A stretch of DNA of 64,000 nt from Agrococcus jejuensis (GCF_900099705.1 NZ_LT629695.1:3224001-3288000), one strand, 5' to 3'; counted from the stretch's first letter, positions 28,108-37,216 are shown. Numbers and translations are program-made. The notes: generated by a model not told the origin, from the sequence alone.

Positions 28108-28683
28108 ATGCACGGCTACCAGGACCAGTTCGGATTCGGCGGGGGCGCAGGTCGCGACTTCCGCCTCGGCCGCCACGGCGGCGGCATGTGGGAGGCGATG
28201 GAGCACCTGCGCAGCCAGTTCGAGCGCAAGGCGCCCGGCGGCCGCATGGGCCGCGGCGACGTTCGCCAGGCGGTGCTCGCGCTGCTGCGCGAGCAGCCCA
28301 TGCACGGCTACCAGCTCATCACCGAGATCGAGCAGCGCTCCGGCGGCGCGTGGCGCCCGAGCCCCGGCTCCGTCTACCCGACGCTGCAGCTGCTCGCCGA
28401 CGAGGGTCTGATCGTGGCCGAGGAGGCGGGCGGTCGCAAGACCTACGCGCTCACCGACGCGGGCCGTGTCGTCGCGGATGCCGCTGCCGAGCAGGCCGCG
28501 CCGTTCGCGACCGACGACGAGCCGGCCGGCCCCGGATTCTCGGCGCTCCCGAAGGCGGGCTTCGAGCTGGCCCAGGCCGCGGCGCAGGTCGGTCGCACGG
28601 GCACGCCGGAGCAGGTGCAGGAGGCCGTCGACATCCTCGACGACGCCCGCCGTAGGCTCTACTCGATCCTCGCTCGCGACTGA
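28108..28683 (+). CDS. PadR-family transcriptional regulator
   Basis: A 191-residue PadR regulator. A glycine-rich, probably flexible N-terminus (about 1-45) precedes the PadR winged helix (about 50-125): VRQAVLALLREQPMHGYQL, then GSVYPTLQLLADEGLI and KTYALTDAG. The C-terminal part has a helix suited to dimerisation. The start ATG at 28108 has GGGAGGGAG upstream. The Gly-rich leader plus winged helix is the arrangement seen in actinobacterial PadR proteins that repress multidrug or stress genes. Followed 50 bases later by the AarF-type kinase gene, which it might control. Confidence 0.88.
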   Translation: MHGYQDQFGFGGGAGRDFRLGRHGGGMWEAMEHLRSQFERKAPGGRMGRGDVRQAVLALLREQPMHGYQLITEIEQRSGGAWRPSPGSVYPTLQLLADEGLIVAEEAGGRKTYALTDAGRVVADAAAEQAAPFATDDEPAGPGFSALPKAGFELAQAAAQVGRTGTPEQVQEAVDILDDARRRLYSILARD

Positions 28684-28733
28684 GCGCGGACCTGAGCACG
28701 ACGCCCCGGCCTGCCGGGACGCGGGGAGGTGCG

Positions 28734-30425
28734 ATGGCCGAGTCGACGCCCTCCCGCGCCCGATACCGCCGCATCCTGCGCTTCGCCGCCCGTCAACTCG
28801 CGGTGACGTGGTGGTTCGAGATCGCGATGCCGCGCATCGGCCTCGCCCGCCTCGCCGCGCGCAGCCGCTCGCGTCGCATGACGCGGTTCGCGCGCAGCTT
28901 CCACAACTTCGCCGTCGAGCTCGGCGGCCTCATGATCAAGGTCGGCCAGTTCATGTCGTCGCGCCTCGACGTGCTGCCGCCCGAGATCACGAAGGAGCTC
29001 GAGGGGCTGCAGGACGAGGTGCCCGCCGTGCCCGGTCCAGCGATCCGCGCCGCGGCCGAGGGCGAGCTCGGCACGGCCCTCGCGCGTGCGTTCGCAGCCG
29101 TCGACGACGCGCCGATCGCGGCGGCATCCCTCGGCCAGGCGCACCGTGCCACGCTCACGGATGCCGACGCCGACATCGCGGGGTTCCGCGACGCCGTGCT
29201 CAAGGTGCAGCGGCCCGGCATCGCCGAGATCGTCGCGACCGACCTCGCCGCGCTGCGTCGGGTCGGCGGCTGGCTCAGCCGCTTCCGCCTCGTCTCCGAC
29301 CGCGCCGACATGCCCGCGCTCGTCGAGGAGTTCGCGCGCACGAGCGAGGAGGAGATCGACTACCTGCACGAGGCGCAGTCGGCCGAGCGCTTCGCCGAGA
29401 TCTTCGCCGACGACGACGGCGTCGGCGCCCCCGACGTCGTGTGGGAGCGCACCACGAGGCGCGCGCTCACGCTGCAGGACGTCACGGCGATCAAGATCAC
29501 CGACCACGACGCGCTGCACGCCGCCGGCATCGATCCGAGCGCCGTCGCGCACCGCTTCGCGACGACGATGTTCGCGCAGCTGTTCACGCACGGCTGGTTC
29601 CACGCCGATCCGCACCCCGGCAACGTCTTCGTGACGCCGCTCGAGGGCACGGATGCCGAGGGCCGCCCGCGCTGGCGGCTCACGTTCATCGACTTCGGCA
29701 TGATGGGCGCCGTGCCGCCGACGACGCGGCGCGGCCTGCGACGCATGCTCATCGCGGCGGCGGCGCGCGACGGGAAGGGCCTCGTCGACGGCATCCGCGA
29801 CATCGGCGTGCTGCTGCCGTCGGCCGACACCGCCGAGCTCGAGCGCGCGATGACGCAGGCGTTCGCGCGCTTCGGCGGCATGGGCTTCGCCGAGCTGCGC
29901 GACGTCGACCCTCGCGAGTTCCGCGCGTTCGCGCTCGAGTTCCAGGAGCTGCTGCGCACGCTGCCGTTCCAGCTGCCCGAGGACATGCTGCTCGTCATCC
30001 GCGCCATGTCGCTCACGTCGGGCGTGTGCTCGTCGCTCGATCCCGCGTTCAACATCTGGGATGCCGTCGAGCCGTACGCGAGCCGGCTGCTGCAGGAGGA
30101 GCGCGGCAACGTCGTGCAGGACGTCGCGCGGCAGGCGCTCGAGACGGCGCGCGTGGCCGCGACGCTGCCGCAGCGCATCGACGCCGCCGTCACGCGCATC
30201 GAGGAGGGGCGGCTGCAGGTCGCCGTGCCGCGCGTCGAGCGCCGGCTCGAGCGCCTCGAGCGCGGCCAGGGCCGCGTCGTGTCCGCGGTGCTGTTCGCGG
30301 GCCTGCTCGTGGGCGGTGCCGTGCTGCACGGCGACGGCATCGGCATCGGCACCGTGCTCATGGTCGTCGCGATCGCGCCGCTCGCGCACGCGGTGCTCGG
30401 CGGGCTGCTCTCCCGTCGGCGCTGA
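28734..30425 (+). CDS. ABC1/AarF/UbiB-family atypical kinase
   Basis: A 563-residue membrane-associated protein kinase-like protein. It carries the family KxGQ motif (KVGQ, 69-72), the ALGQAH-type loop (AASLGQAHRA), the catalytic HADPHPGN loop and the FIDFGMMG metal-binding motif. Two hydrophobic segments near the C-terminus (about 515-555) should anchor it in the membrane. UbiB/COQ8 homologues support quinone synthesis or membrane lipid homeostasis; in actinobacteria the target (menaquinone or other isoprenoid lipid) is not established. GGGGAGG precedes the ATG. Confidence 0.9.
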   Translation: MAESTPSRARYRRILRFAARQLAVTWWFEIAMPRIGLARLAARSRSRRMTRFARSFHNFAVELGGLMIKVGQFMSSRLDVLPPEITKELEGLQDEVPAVPGPAIRAAAEGELGTALARAFAAVDDAPIAAASLGQAHRATLTDADADIAGFRDAVLKVQRPGIAEIVATDLAALRRVGGWLSRFRLVSDRADMPALVEEFARTSEEEIDYLHEAQSAERFAEIFADDDGVGAPDVVWERTTRRALTLQDVTAIKITDHDALHAAGIDPSAVAHRFATTMFAQLFTHGWFHADPHPGNVFVTPLEGTDAEGRPRWRLTFIDFGMMGAVPPTTRRGLRRMLIAAAARDGKGLVDGIRDIGVLLPSADTAELERAMTQAFARFGGMGFAELRDVDPREFRAFALEFQELLRTLPFQLPEDMLLVIRAMSLTSGVCSSLDPAFNIWDAVEPYASRLLQEERGNVVQDVARQALETARVAATLPQRIDAAVTRIEEGRLQVAVPRVERRLERLERGQGRVVSAVLFAGLLVGGAVLHGDGIGIGTVLMVVAIAPLAHAVLGGLLSRRR

Positions 30426-30488
30426 CGCGCCCGCGTGGCACATGTCGGCGCGGCTGTCCACGCCCTCCTCGCAGCACGGCTGCGCACG

Positions 30489-30494
30489 TAGCGT
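30489..30494 (+). promoter_or_regulatory. -10 box TAGCGT for leaderless alcohol dehydrogenase gene
   Basis: TAGCGT ends six bases before the ATG at 30501; no ribosome site is present. Confidence 0.45.
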
Positions 30495-30500
30495 CCGAGC

Positions 30501-31688
30501 ATGCGAGCACTAACCTGGCACGGCATCGAGGACGTCCGAGTCGCCGAGGTGCCCGACCCCGTCATCCAGCTGCCGACCGACGCGATCATCCGCGTCACCT
30601 CCGCCGCGATCTGCGGCTCCGACCTGCACCTGTACCGCGTGCTGGCGCCCTACCTGACCCAGGGCGACGTGCTCGGCCACGAGACGATGGGCGTCGTCGA
30701 GGAGGTCGGCTCCGACGTGACGAGGCTGCAGGTCGGCGACCGCGTCGTCATCCCCTTCGTCATCGCCTGCGGTGCGTGCTTCATGTGCGACCGCCAGCGC
30801 TTCTCGCAGTGCGAGACGACGCAGGACCGTGACCAGGGCACGGGCGCCTCGCTCTTCGGCTACACGTCGATGTACGGCGCCGTGCCCGGCGGGCAGGCCG
30901 AGCGGCTGCGCGTGCCGTTCGCCGACGTCGGCCCGATCGTCGTCGGCTCCGAGCACCCCGACGAGCGCTACCTGTACCTCTCCGACATCCTGCCCACGGC
31001 GCACCAGGCGCTCGAGTACGCCGACCTCGCCGCCGGCGAGACCCTCGGCGTCATCGGCCTCGGCCCCGTCGGGCAGCTCGTCGTGCGCCTCGCGATGCGC
31101 CGCGGCATCCGCGTGCTCGGCACCGACCCGCAGCCCGAGCGTCGTGCGCTCGCCGAGGAGTGGGGCGCGACGGCCTTCGACGTCGACGACGCGGTGGAGG
31201 GGATGCGCGACGCGACGGGCGGGCGCGGTCCGGACGCCGTCGTCGAGGCGGTCGGGATGGAGGCGCACGGCAACCCCGTCGCGTCCGCCGCCATCAGCCT
31301 CGCGAGCCGACTCCCGAAGGGGATCGCACAGCAGGCGATCGAGCACGGCGGCATCGACCGGCTCTCGGCGCTCATGACCGCCATCGACGTCGTGCGCCGC
31401 GGCGGCACGCTCTCGATCTCGGGCGTGTACGGCGGCGCCGCCGACCCGATGCCGCTGCGGGTCATGTTCGACAAGGGCATCGCGGTGCGCTTGGGGCAGT
31501 GCGACGTGCGGCGCTGGATCGACGACCTGCTGCCCATCGTCGAGGAGGAAGGCGACGTGCTCGGCCTCGAGTCGCTCGCGACCCATCGCCTGCCGCTCGA
31601 CGACGCGCCCGGCGCGTACCGCACGTTCCAGCGCAAGGAGGACGGCTGCATCAAGGTCGTGCTCAAGCCCGAGCTGCGTCGGGCCTGA
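30501..31688 (+). CDS. Zinc-dependent alcohol/formaldehyde dehydrogenase-like (MDR) protein
   Basis: A 395-residue medium-chain dehydrogenase. Catalytic zinc ligands are Cys38 (ICGSD) and His60-Glu61 (GHETMG). A structural zinc site CGACFMC...C uses Cys90, 93, 96 and 104. The NAD-binding Rossmann motif is GLGPVGQLV (near 188). The insertion pattern and the C-terminal QRKEDGCIKVVLKP resemble glutathione-independent formaldehyde dehydrogenases and related 'FDH-like' enzymes common in actinobacteria. The true substrate is unknown. Probably leaderless and monocistronic. Confidence 0.87.
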   Translation: MRALTWHGIEDVRVAEVPDPVIQLPTDAIIRVTSAAICGSDLHLYRVLAPYLTQGDVLGHETMGVVEEVGSDVTRLQVGDRVVIPFVIACGACFMCDRQRFSQCETTQDRDQGTGASLFGYTSMYGAVPGGQAERLRVPFADVGPIVVGSEHPDERYLYLSDILPTAHQALEYADLAAGETLGVIGLGPVGQLVVRLAMRRGIRVLGTDPQPERRALAEEWGATAFDVDDAVEGMRDATGGRGPDAVVEAVGMEAHGNPVASAAISLASRLPKGIAQQAIEHGGIDRLSALMTAIDVVRRGGTLSISGVYGGAADPMPLRVMFDKGIAVRLGQCDVRRWIDDLLPIVEEEGDVLGLESLATHRLPLDDAPGAYRTFQRKEDGCIKVVLKPELRRA

Positions 31689-31694
31689 TCGCCG

Positions 31695-32660
31695 TCAGCG
31701 GCCGACGCGCGTGCCGAGGCGCCTCGCGGCCGCCGTGCCGAGCGCGGTCACGGCGCGCGTGACGGGGGAGCGTCGCACCAGGCGCCCCTCGACCGGACCG
31801 GACGGGTGCGGGCCGGGCCCGGGCAGCAGCCTGCCGACGATGCCGGCGGCGCGCACCGTGGTCGCGGGAGCGAGGCCGTGCACGCGCATCGCCACGTGCG
31901 TCCACCACGGCAGACGCACGTGGGTGCGTCCGGCCAGCACGCCGTCGACCATGGCGCGTGCTGCGCGCTCGGCCGACGTCGACACGAGCGGCAGCGACGC
32001 GCCCGCGCCGAACCACGCCGCCTCGCGGCTGGGGTCGCCGCGGTAGCGGGCGACCTCGTGCGAGCCCGTGCGCATGAGGCCGGGCACGATCGTCGTCGCC
32101 GTCACCCCCGTGCCCGCGAGCTCGGCCGCGAGGCCCTCCGTGAACCCGATGGCTCCGGCCTTCGCCGCCGTGTACGGCAGCAGATGCGGCACCGCGACCG
32201 AGCCGCCGATGCTCGTGACGACGCCGATGCGGCCGCGCCGGCGTCGACGCATGGCGGGCAGCACGGCCCACGCCAGGTGGATGGGGCCGCGCAGCATGAC
32301 GTCGATCGCGAGGTCGAAGTCCTCGACGCGCATCGCCTCCGCCGGACCGACGTCGATGACGCCCGCGACGGCGAAGGCGGCGTCGACGGGGCCGAGGTCG
32401 CGCTCGACAGCCGCGATCCACCGCTCCACCGAGTCCGCGGATGCCACGTCGCAGACGCTCCCGTGCATGCGGGCCGAGCCTCGTGCCGCGCCCTCGAGCC
32501 TGCGCAGCGCGTGCTCGACGCCTGCCTCGCCGCGCGCGGAGACCGCGACGCTCCACCCGCGGCGCGCGAGGTCGAGCGCGACGAGGAGCCCCAGGCCCCG
32601 CGATCCGCCGGCGACGACGGCGACGCGTGGCGAGCGGGTGGACGAGCGAAGCATTCCCAT
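31695..32660 (-). CDS. Short-chain dehydrogenase/reductase
   Basis: A 321-residue classical SDR with a long tail. The cofactor loop is GGSRGLG (variant of TGxxxGxG) after AVVAG. The Asn-Ala-Gly-type motif is AVAGVID. The catalytic Ser lies in SIGGSV, with PYTAAK as the YxxxK pair. About 90 residues follow the core (from about 235), including a hydrophobic stretch VRAAGIVGRLLPGPGP, unusual for soluble SDRs and suggesting membrane contact. The ATG at 32660 lacks a clear ribosome site; ATG 32654 is an alternative. Convergent with the alcohol dehydrogenase gene. Confidence 0.85.
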   Translation of the reverse strand: MGMLRSSTRSPRVAVVAGGSRGLGLLVALDLARRGWSVAVSARGEAGVEHALRRLEGAARGSARMHGSVCDVASADSVERWIAAVERDLGPVDAAFAVAGVIDVGPAEAMRVEDFDLAIDVMLRGPIHLAWAVLPAMRRRRRGRIGVVTSIGGSVAVPHLLPYTAAKAGAIGFTEGLAAELAGTGVTATTIVPGLMRTGSHEVARYRGDPSREAAWFGAGASLPLVSTSAERAARAMVDGVLAGRTHVRLPWWTHVAMRVHGLAPATTVRAAGIVGRLLPGPGPHPSGPVEGRLVRRSPVTRAVTALGTAAARRLGTRVGR

Positions 32661-32722
32661 CGGGCGACCGTACGCGTCGCGAGGGTGCCGAGCGCAGTCC
32701 CTTGACGTCGCGGGATGCCGCC

Positions 32723-33517
32723 TCAGGCGAACGCGTGCACGGCGAGCCATGCCGTGAGCGCGAGGCCGACCACCACGACGACCGTGTCGCGCACGCGCCA
32801 CCGCAGCCGGTGGCGCTCGGTGCGGCGCGCCGTCGCGCCGAACGCGCGCGCATCCATCGCGAGCGCCACGCGGCTCGCGTGCCGCAGCGCGCCGACGAGC
32901 AGCGGCACGACGTAGCCCATCCACCGGCGCGCGACGGCGAGCGGACCGCGCCCGCCGGCCATGCCGCGCACGCGGTGGGCGGCGCGGATGACGTCGAGCT
33001 CGTGGCCGAAGCGCGGCACGAAGCGGAACGCCGCGAGCGCCGTGTAGCCGATGCGGTACGGCACGCGCAGGTGCTGCACGAGCGCGCGCGTGAGGTCGGG
33101 GCCCGACGTCGTGAGGCCCGAGACGAGCGAGAGCGCCACGAGGGCGGCGATGCGGGATGCGGTCGCGAGGCCCACGAGCCACTGCGCGACGGTGAACGGA
33201 CGGCCGAGCGCCGTCCAGAGCACGTCGGACGGCGGCAGGCGGTCGGCATCCACCCACACGCCGAGCGTCACCGACAGCAGCGCGACCGCGAGCGGCAGCG
33301 CGACGAGCAGCGCGACGAGCGTGCGCCAGCCGAGCCGTGCGCCGACGACGAGCAGCACGACGGCGGCGGCGAGCGCGACGAGCGGGGTCACGACGTCGCG
33401 CGACAGGAGCACGACCACCATGGCGGGCAGGGTCGCGGCGACCTTCGACAGCGGGTCGAGGTGGTGCAGGAACCGCAGCGGGGACGCGGTGCGCTCGGCG
33501 TAGGCGTCGACCGTCAC
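32723..33517 (-). CDS. ecfT: ECF transporter transmembrane subunit EcfT
   Basis: A 264-residue integral membrane protein that couples ATPases to a substrate-binding S subunit for vitamin or metal uptake. It has about five hydrophobic segments plus the cytosolic coupling helices with Ala-Arg-Gly-like motifs: AMDARAFGATARRTE near the C-terminus and RVRGMAGGRG. The start is GTG at 33517, overlapping the ATPase stop by four bases. No S-component gene follows within the available sequence: the next gene is an SDR. Confidence 0.87.
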   Translation of the reverse strand: MTVDAYAERTASPLRFLHHLDPLSKVAATLPAMVVVLLSRDVVTPLVALAAAVVLLVVGARLGWRTLVALLVALPLAVALLSVTLGVWVDADRLPPSDVLWTALGRPFTVAQWLVGLATASRIAALVALSLVSGLTTSGPDLTRALVQHLRVPYRIGYTALAAFRFVPRFGHELDVIRAAHRVRGMAGGRGPLAVARRWMGYVVPLLVGALRHASRVALAMDARAFGATARRTERHRLRWRVRDTVVVVVGLALTAWLAVHAFA

Positions 33518-35247
33518 GAGGCGCCGCCTGGCAGGTCGTGCATGCGGGCGACGCCGCGCCACGCGTCGTGGTGGCGCAGCGCGCGCATGGCGTCGGCGAG
33601 CGGCGGGCGGCGCAGGCCGGCGTCGACGAGCGCATCGCCCGCGAGCACGGCCTCCGCGCGATCGAACGCGGCGATGCGACCGTCGGCGACCACGCACACG
33701 TGGGTCGCCACGTCGGCGACGAGCTGCATGTCGTGCGTCACGACGAGCACGGTCGTGCCCTGCGCGCGCATGCCGGCGAGCAGGGCGACGAGCTCGGCGG
33801 CGCGGGCGCGATCCTGCCCGAACGTCGGCTCGTCGAGCGCGAGCACCTCGGCGCCCGCGATGAGGGACGTGCCCACCGAGAGGCGACGCTTCTGCCCGCC
33901 CGAGAGCAGGAAGGGATGCTGCTCCCGCAGCTCGGCGAGCCCGAAGCGCTCGAGCATCGCGTCGACGCGCGGCGCGATCGCGGCGGCGTCGAGTCCCTGC
34001 ACCTCGAGCCCGTGCGCGAGCTCGGCGGCGACGGACTCGCGGATGAGCTGGTGCTCGGGGTTCTGGAACACGAACCCGATCGTGCGGGCGAGCGCGCGCA
34101 CGTCGGCCGTCGCCGGGTCGAGCCCCGCGATCGTGACGGTGCCGCGCGGTGGGGCGTCGACCCCCGCGATCGCCTGCAGCAGCGTCGACTTGCCCGCGCC
34201 GTTCGTGCCGACGATCGCCACGAACGCGCCGCGCTCGACGTCGAGCGACACGTCGTGCAGCACGTCGCGCGCGTGGCGTCCACGCCCCCGCTTCACGGAG
34301 AGCCCGCGCACCTGCACGACGGGGTCGTCGGCCCCGGGGGCTGGCGAGGGACTCGCGGGCAGCGCGGGCAGCGTCGGCTTCGCGTCGAGCGCCGCGGCGA
34401 GCTCGGCGGGCGTCACGGGCATCGGCTCGAGCACGAGGCCCGCCTCGCGCAGCCGCCGAGCGGCGAGCGTCGCGACCGGCATCCACACGCCGAGCGCGGC
34501 GAGCTCGTCGTGGCGAGCGCGCAGCACCGCGTCGACCGTGCCCTCGAGCGCGACGGCGCCGGACGCATCCAGCACGACCATGCGATCGACGAGCGCGATG
34601 GCGTGGTCGAGGTCGTGCTCGACGAGCACGATCGCGCGATCGCCGGCCGCGACGACGTCGGCGAGCGCGGCGTAGACGCCCTCGATGCCGGCGGGGTCGA
34701 GGTTCGCGGTCGGCTCGTCGAGCACGATGAGCGGCGTCTCCATGGCGAGCGCGCACGCGATCGCGAGCCGTTGGCGGCCGCCGCCCGAGAGCAGGTCGGG
34801 GCGGTCGTCGCGCCGCTCCCACAGCCCTACGCGGCGCAGCGCCCGCTCGGCGCGCTCGAGCACCTCGGCGACCGGCACCTCGAGGTTCTCGGGCCCGAAG
34901 CACACCTTGTCGAGCACCGTGCCCGTCACGATCTGCGCATCCGGATCCTGGAACACCATCGCGACGTGCGCGCTCAGCACGCCCACGGCGTGCTCGCGGG
35001 TGTCGAGGCCGTCGACGACGACCGAGCCCGCCATCGTCGCCGGGACCGCGTGCGGCACGAGGCCGTCGAGCGCGAGCGCGAGCGTCGACTTGCCGCAGCC
35101 GCTCGGCCCCGACAGCAGCACGACCTCGCCGGGCGCGACCGAGAACGAGACGGATGCGGGGCGGGCGACCGTGGCGCCCTCGTGCCGGATCGACACGCCG
35201 TCCACGACGAGCGGCATGGGCGCGGGCGGCTGGTGCGGCGCGGGCAT
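33514..35247 (-). CDS. ecfA: ECF transporter fused double ATPase (EcfA-EcfA')
   Basis: A 577-residue protein with two ABC ATPase domains in one chain, as in YkoD-like and other actinobacterial ECF ATPases. Domain 1 (about 12-260) has Walker A GPSGCGKST, signature LSGGGRQR and Walker B LIVLDEPTANLD. Domain 2 (about 310-560) has GTNGAGKST, LSGGQKRR and VLALDEPTFGQD. A Pro/Ala linker joins them. The start ATG 35247 has GAGGAG 3 bases before it; ATG 35217 is an alternative that removes a Pro-rich leader. Forms the energising module with EcfT. Confidence 0.88.
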   Translation of the reverse strand: MPAPHQPPAPMPLVVDGVSIRHEGATVARPASVSFSVAPGEVVLLSGPSGCGKSTLALALDGLVPHAVPATMAGSVVVDGLDTREHAVGVLSAHVAMVFQDPDAQIVTGTVLDKVCFGPENLEVPVAEVLERAERALRRVGLWERRDDRPDLLSGGGRQRLAIACALAMETPLIVLDEPTANLDPAGIEGVYAALADVVAAGDRAIVLVEHDLDHAIALVDRMVVLDASGAVALEGTVDAVLRARHDELAALGVWMPVATLAARRLREAGLVLEPMPVTPAELAAALDAKPTLPALPASPSPAPGADDPVVQVRGLSVKRGRGRHARDVLHDVSLDVERGAFVAIVGTNGAGKSTLLQAIAGVDAPPRGTVTIAGLDPATADVRALARTIGFVFQNPEHQLIRESVAAELAHGLEVQGLDAAAIAPRVDAMLERFGLAELREQHPFLLSGGQKRRLSVGTSLIAGAEVLALDEPTFGQDRARAAELVALLAGMRAQGTTVLVVTHDMQLVADVATHVCVVADGRIAAFDRAEAVLAGDALVDAGLRRPPLADAMRALRHHDAWRGVARMHDLPGGAS

Positions 35248-35325
35248 GGGCTCCTCGACGTGGGGCGATGGCGCGGCGGCCCGCGGCAGCGCCACCTTAC
35301 CCGCGGGCGCGCAGGCTTCCCTCGA

Positions 35326-35331
35326 TAGCGT
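35326..35331 (+). promoter_or_regulatory. -10 box TAGCGT for leaderless DUF1648 gene
   Basis: TAGCGT ends exactly six bases before the ATG at 35338. Confidence 0.45.
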
Positions 35332-35337
35332 CGAGGC

Positions 35338-35820
35338 ATGGCAGCGCGCACCCGACCGGCATGGCAGCACGGCAGTGCACCGGGTGTCCGCGCACTCCGC
35401 ATCGCGACGCTCGTGGCCGCGGCGGTCGGCATCGTCGCCGCGCTCGTCGCCTTCCCGACCCTGCCCGCGGTCATCCCGACGCACTTCGGCATCACGGGTG
35501 AAGCGGATGCATTCGGACCGCGCTGGACGCTGCTGCCGCTGCTCGCGCTCTGGGCGGCGCTGCAGCTGCTGTTCGCGTGGGTGTCGACCCATCCCGAGTG
35601 GGGCAACCTGCCCGTGGCGATCACCGAGGCGAACGCGCAGCGGGTCTACCGCGAGACCGAGCGCATGCTCGTGCTGCTCGGCGCCGCGCTCGTCGTCGTG
35701 TTCGGGGGCATCGTGCTCGCGATCGTCGGCCTGCCGGGGCAGCTCGTGCTGGGGATCGGGGTCGTCGCGGTGCTCGTCGTCACGGTCGTCGGCATCGTGC
35801 GCATCGTGCGCGCCGCCTGA
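35338..35820 (+). CDS. DUF1648-domain membrane protein
   Basis: A 160-residue protein with four predicted membrane helices (about 20-42, 63-82, 110-130, 133-155). The loop after helix 1 has the DUF1648 signature IPTHFGITGEADAFG, found in SdpI-like immunity proteins and in small actinobacterial membrane proteins. No SdpI C-terminal domain is present. Function unknown; it is alone between the ECF module and an amidohydrolase. Probably leaderless. Confidence 0.8.
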   Translation: MAARTRPAWQHGSAPGVRALRIATLVAAAVGIVAALVAFPTLPAVIPTHFGITGEADAFGPRWTLLPLLALWAALQLLFAWVSTHPEWGNLPVAITEANAQRVYRETERMLVLLGAALVVVFGGIVLAIVGLPGQLVLGIGVVAVLVVTVVGIVRIVRAA

Positions 35821-35830
35821 CGCCCGCTCG

Positions 35831-35836
35831 TAGGCT
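35831..35836 (+). promoter_or_regulatory. Putative -10 box (TAGGCT) for the amidohydrolase gene
   Basis: TAGGCT lies 57 bases before the amidohydrolase start. An AGGAGGAG ribosome site at about 35881-35888 completes a normal leader. Confidence 0.35.
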
Positions 35837-35893
35837 GGATGCGGTCGTCCGCGACGCCGCGGTACGACGGCAGGACCCGCAGGAGGAGCGCGC

Positions 35894-37087
35894 ATGACCG
35901 GCCACGAGACCACCCCCATCACGAGGCTCGCGAACGTCCGACCCTGGGGCGGCGGAGCGGTCGACCTCGACGTCGACGGCACGACCATCGCTGCGGTCCA
36001 CCCGCACGGTCAGGCACCGAGGCACGAGGGGGTCGTCGTCGACGGCCAGGGGCTGTGCGCCCTGCCCGGCCTCGTGAACGCGCACGCGCACGTCGACAAG
36101 TCGTGGTGGGGCCTGCCGTGGCAGTCGTACGGCGGCGAGGGTGGCACCGACGGCCGCATCCAGCACGAGCGCGCGCGGCGCGGCGAGCTCGGCATCCCGT
36201 CGACCGGCATCACGGGCGCCGTGCTGCACGAGATGGTGCGCCACGGCACGACGGCGATCCGCACGCACGTCGACGTCGACCTCGGCATCGGCCTCGCGGG
36301 CATCGAGGCGGTGCAGGAGGCCGCGGCGGCGTACGGGGGAGCGCTCGACGTGCAGATCGTGGCGTTCCCGCAGGACGGCGTGCTGCGCCGCCCCGGCGTC
36401 GACCGCCTGCTGCGCGATGCGGTCGAGGCCGGCGCCGTGCATGTCGGCGGGCTCGACCCCGCCTCGATCGACCGCGACCCCGTCGGACAGGTCGACCTCA
36501 TCCTCGGGCTCGCGGCCGACACGGGGGTCGGCGTCGACATCCACCTCCACGATCCCGCCGAGCTCGGCGTGTTCCAGATCGAGCTCGTGCTCGAGCGCGT
36601 CGAGCGCCTCGGCCTGCAGGGTCGCGTCGTCATCGCGCACGGCTTCGCCGTCGCGCAGCTGCCGCCCACGCGGCGCGCCGAGCTGCTGCAGCGCATGGGC
36701 GAGCAGGGCGTCGGCATGACGAGCGTCGCCCCGCTGCGCCTGCCGCAGCTGCCCATGCACGAGCTCGCGGATGCGGGCGTGCGCCTCGGGCTCGGCACCG
36801 ACGGCATCCGCGACCTGTGGAGCCCCTACGGCGATGGCGACACCCTCGCGATCGCGCGTCAGTACGCGAGAGCGTCGAGCCTCGTGCGCGACGAGGACCT
36901 GCTGGCCGCCGTGCGCCTCGCGTCGACCGACGGCGCGTGGGCGGTCGGCCGCGACGTGCACGACCTCGTCGAGGGCGCTCGCGCCGACGTCGTGCTCGTC
37001 GACGCCGAGCACGCGATGGATGCGCTCGTGCGGCTGCCGGAGCGCCGCATGGTGATCGCGGGCGGCCGGATCGTCGCGACCGCCTGA
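35894..37087 (+). CDS. Amidohydrolase (cytosine-deaminase-like)
   Basis: A 397-residue metal-dependent hydrolase. The first metal motif is NAHAHVDKSW (HxH), then THVDVDLGIG, IHLHDP and VIAHGFA supply further His ligands, and GLGTDGIRDLWSPYGDGD carries the catalytic Asp. This pattern and the HVDK tail after the HxH are typical of cytosine deaminase-like N-acyl or amidine hydrolases. Substrates in this clade range from cytosine and creatinine to herbicide-type amides, so none is assigned. AGGAGG about 7 bases before the ATG. It is separated from the next operon by a promoter and operator. Confidence 0.85.
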   Translation: MTGHETTPITRLANVRPWGGGAVDLDVDGTTIAAVHPHGQAPRHEGVVVDGQGLCALPGLVNAHAHVDKSWWGLPWQSYGGEGGTDGRIQHERARRGELGIPSTGITGAVLHEMVRHGTTAIRTHVDVDLGIGLAGIEAVQEAAAAYGGALDVQIVAFPQDGVLRRPGVDRLLRDAVEAGAVHVGGLDPASIDRDPVGQVDLILGLAADTGVGVDIHLHDPAELGVFQIELVLERVERLGLQGRVVIAHGFAVAQLPPTRRAELLQRMGEQGVGMTSVAPLRLPQLPMHELADAGVRLGLGTDGIRDLWSPYGDGDTLAIARQYARASSLVRDEDLLAAVRLASTDGAWAVGRDVHDLVEGARADVVLVDAEHAMDALVRLPERRMVIAGGRIVATA

Positions 37088-37134
37088 ACCAGGCATCGGG
37101 TCGGCGCATCGGCGCGCCGATCCGTGCACGACCC

Positions 37135-37163
37135 TTGACGTCGGCGCTGCACCCGTCTACGTT
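37135..37163 (+). promoter_or_regulatory. Strong promoter of the CoA-dependent catabolic operon
   Basis: TTGACG (37135-37140), exactly 17 bases, then TACGTT (37158-37163). This is the best -35/-10 pair in the window. The start point would be near 37170, at the edge of the operator palindrome. Confidence 0.75.
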
Positions 37164-37170
37164 CTCATCT

Positions 37171-37186
37171 AGTCGTCTAGACGACT
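37171..37186. promoter_or_regulatory. Perfect 16-bp operator palindrome, GntR/HutC type
   Basis: AGTCGTCTAGACGACT is a perfect palindrome centred on GTCTAGAC, the core typical of HutC-subfamily GntR operators. It covers about +1 to +16 of the transcript, ideal for repression. The only HutC-type regulator in the window is the sixth gene of this operon (43574-44290). Confidence 0.8.
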
Positions 37187-37216
37187 TGGTACGAGGATGT
37201 GACGAGAGGAGCGACG

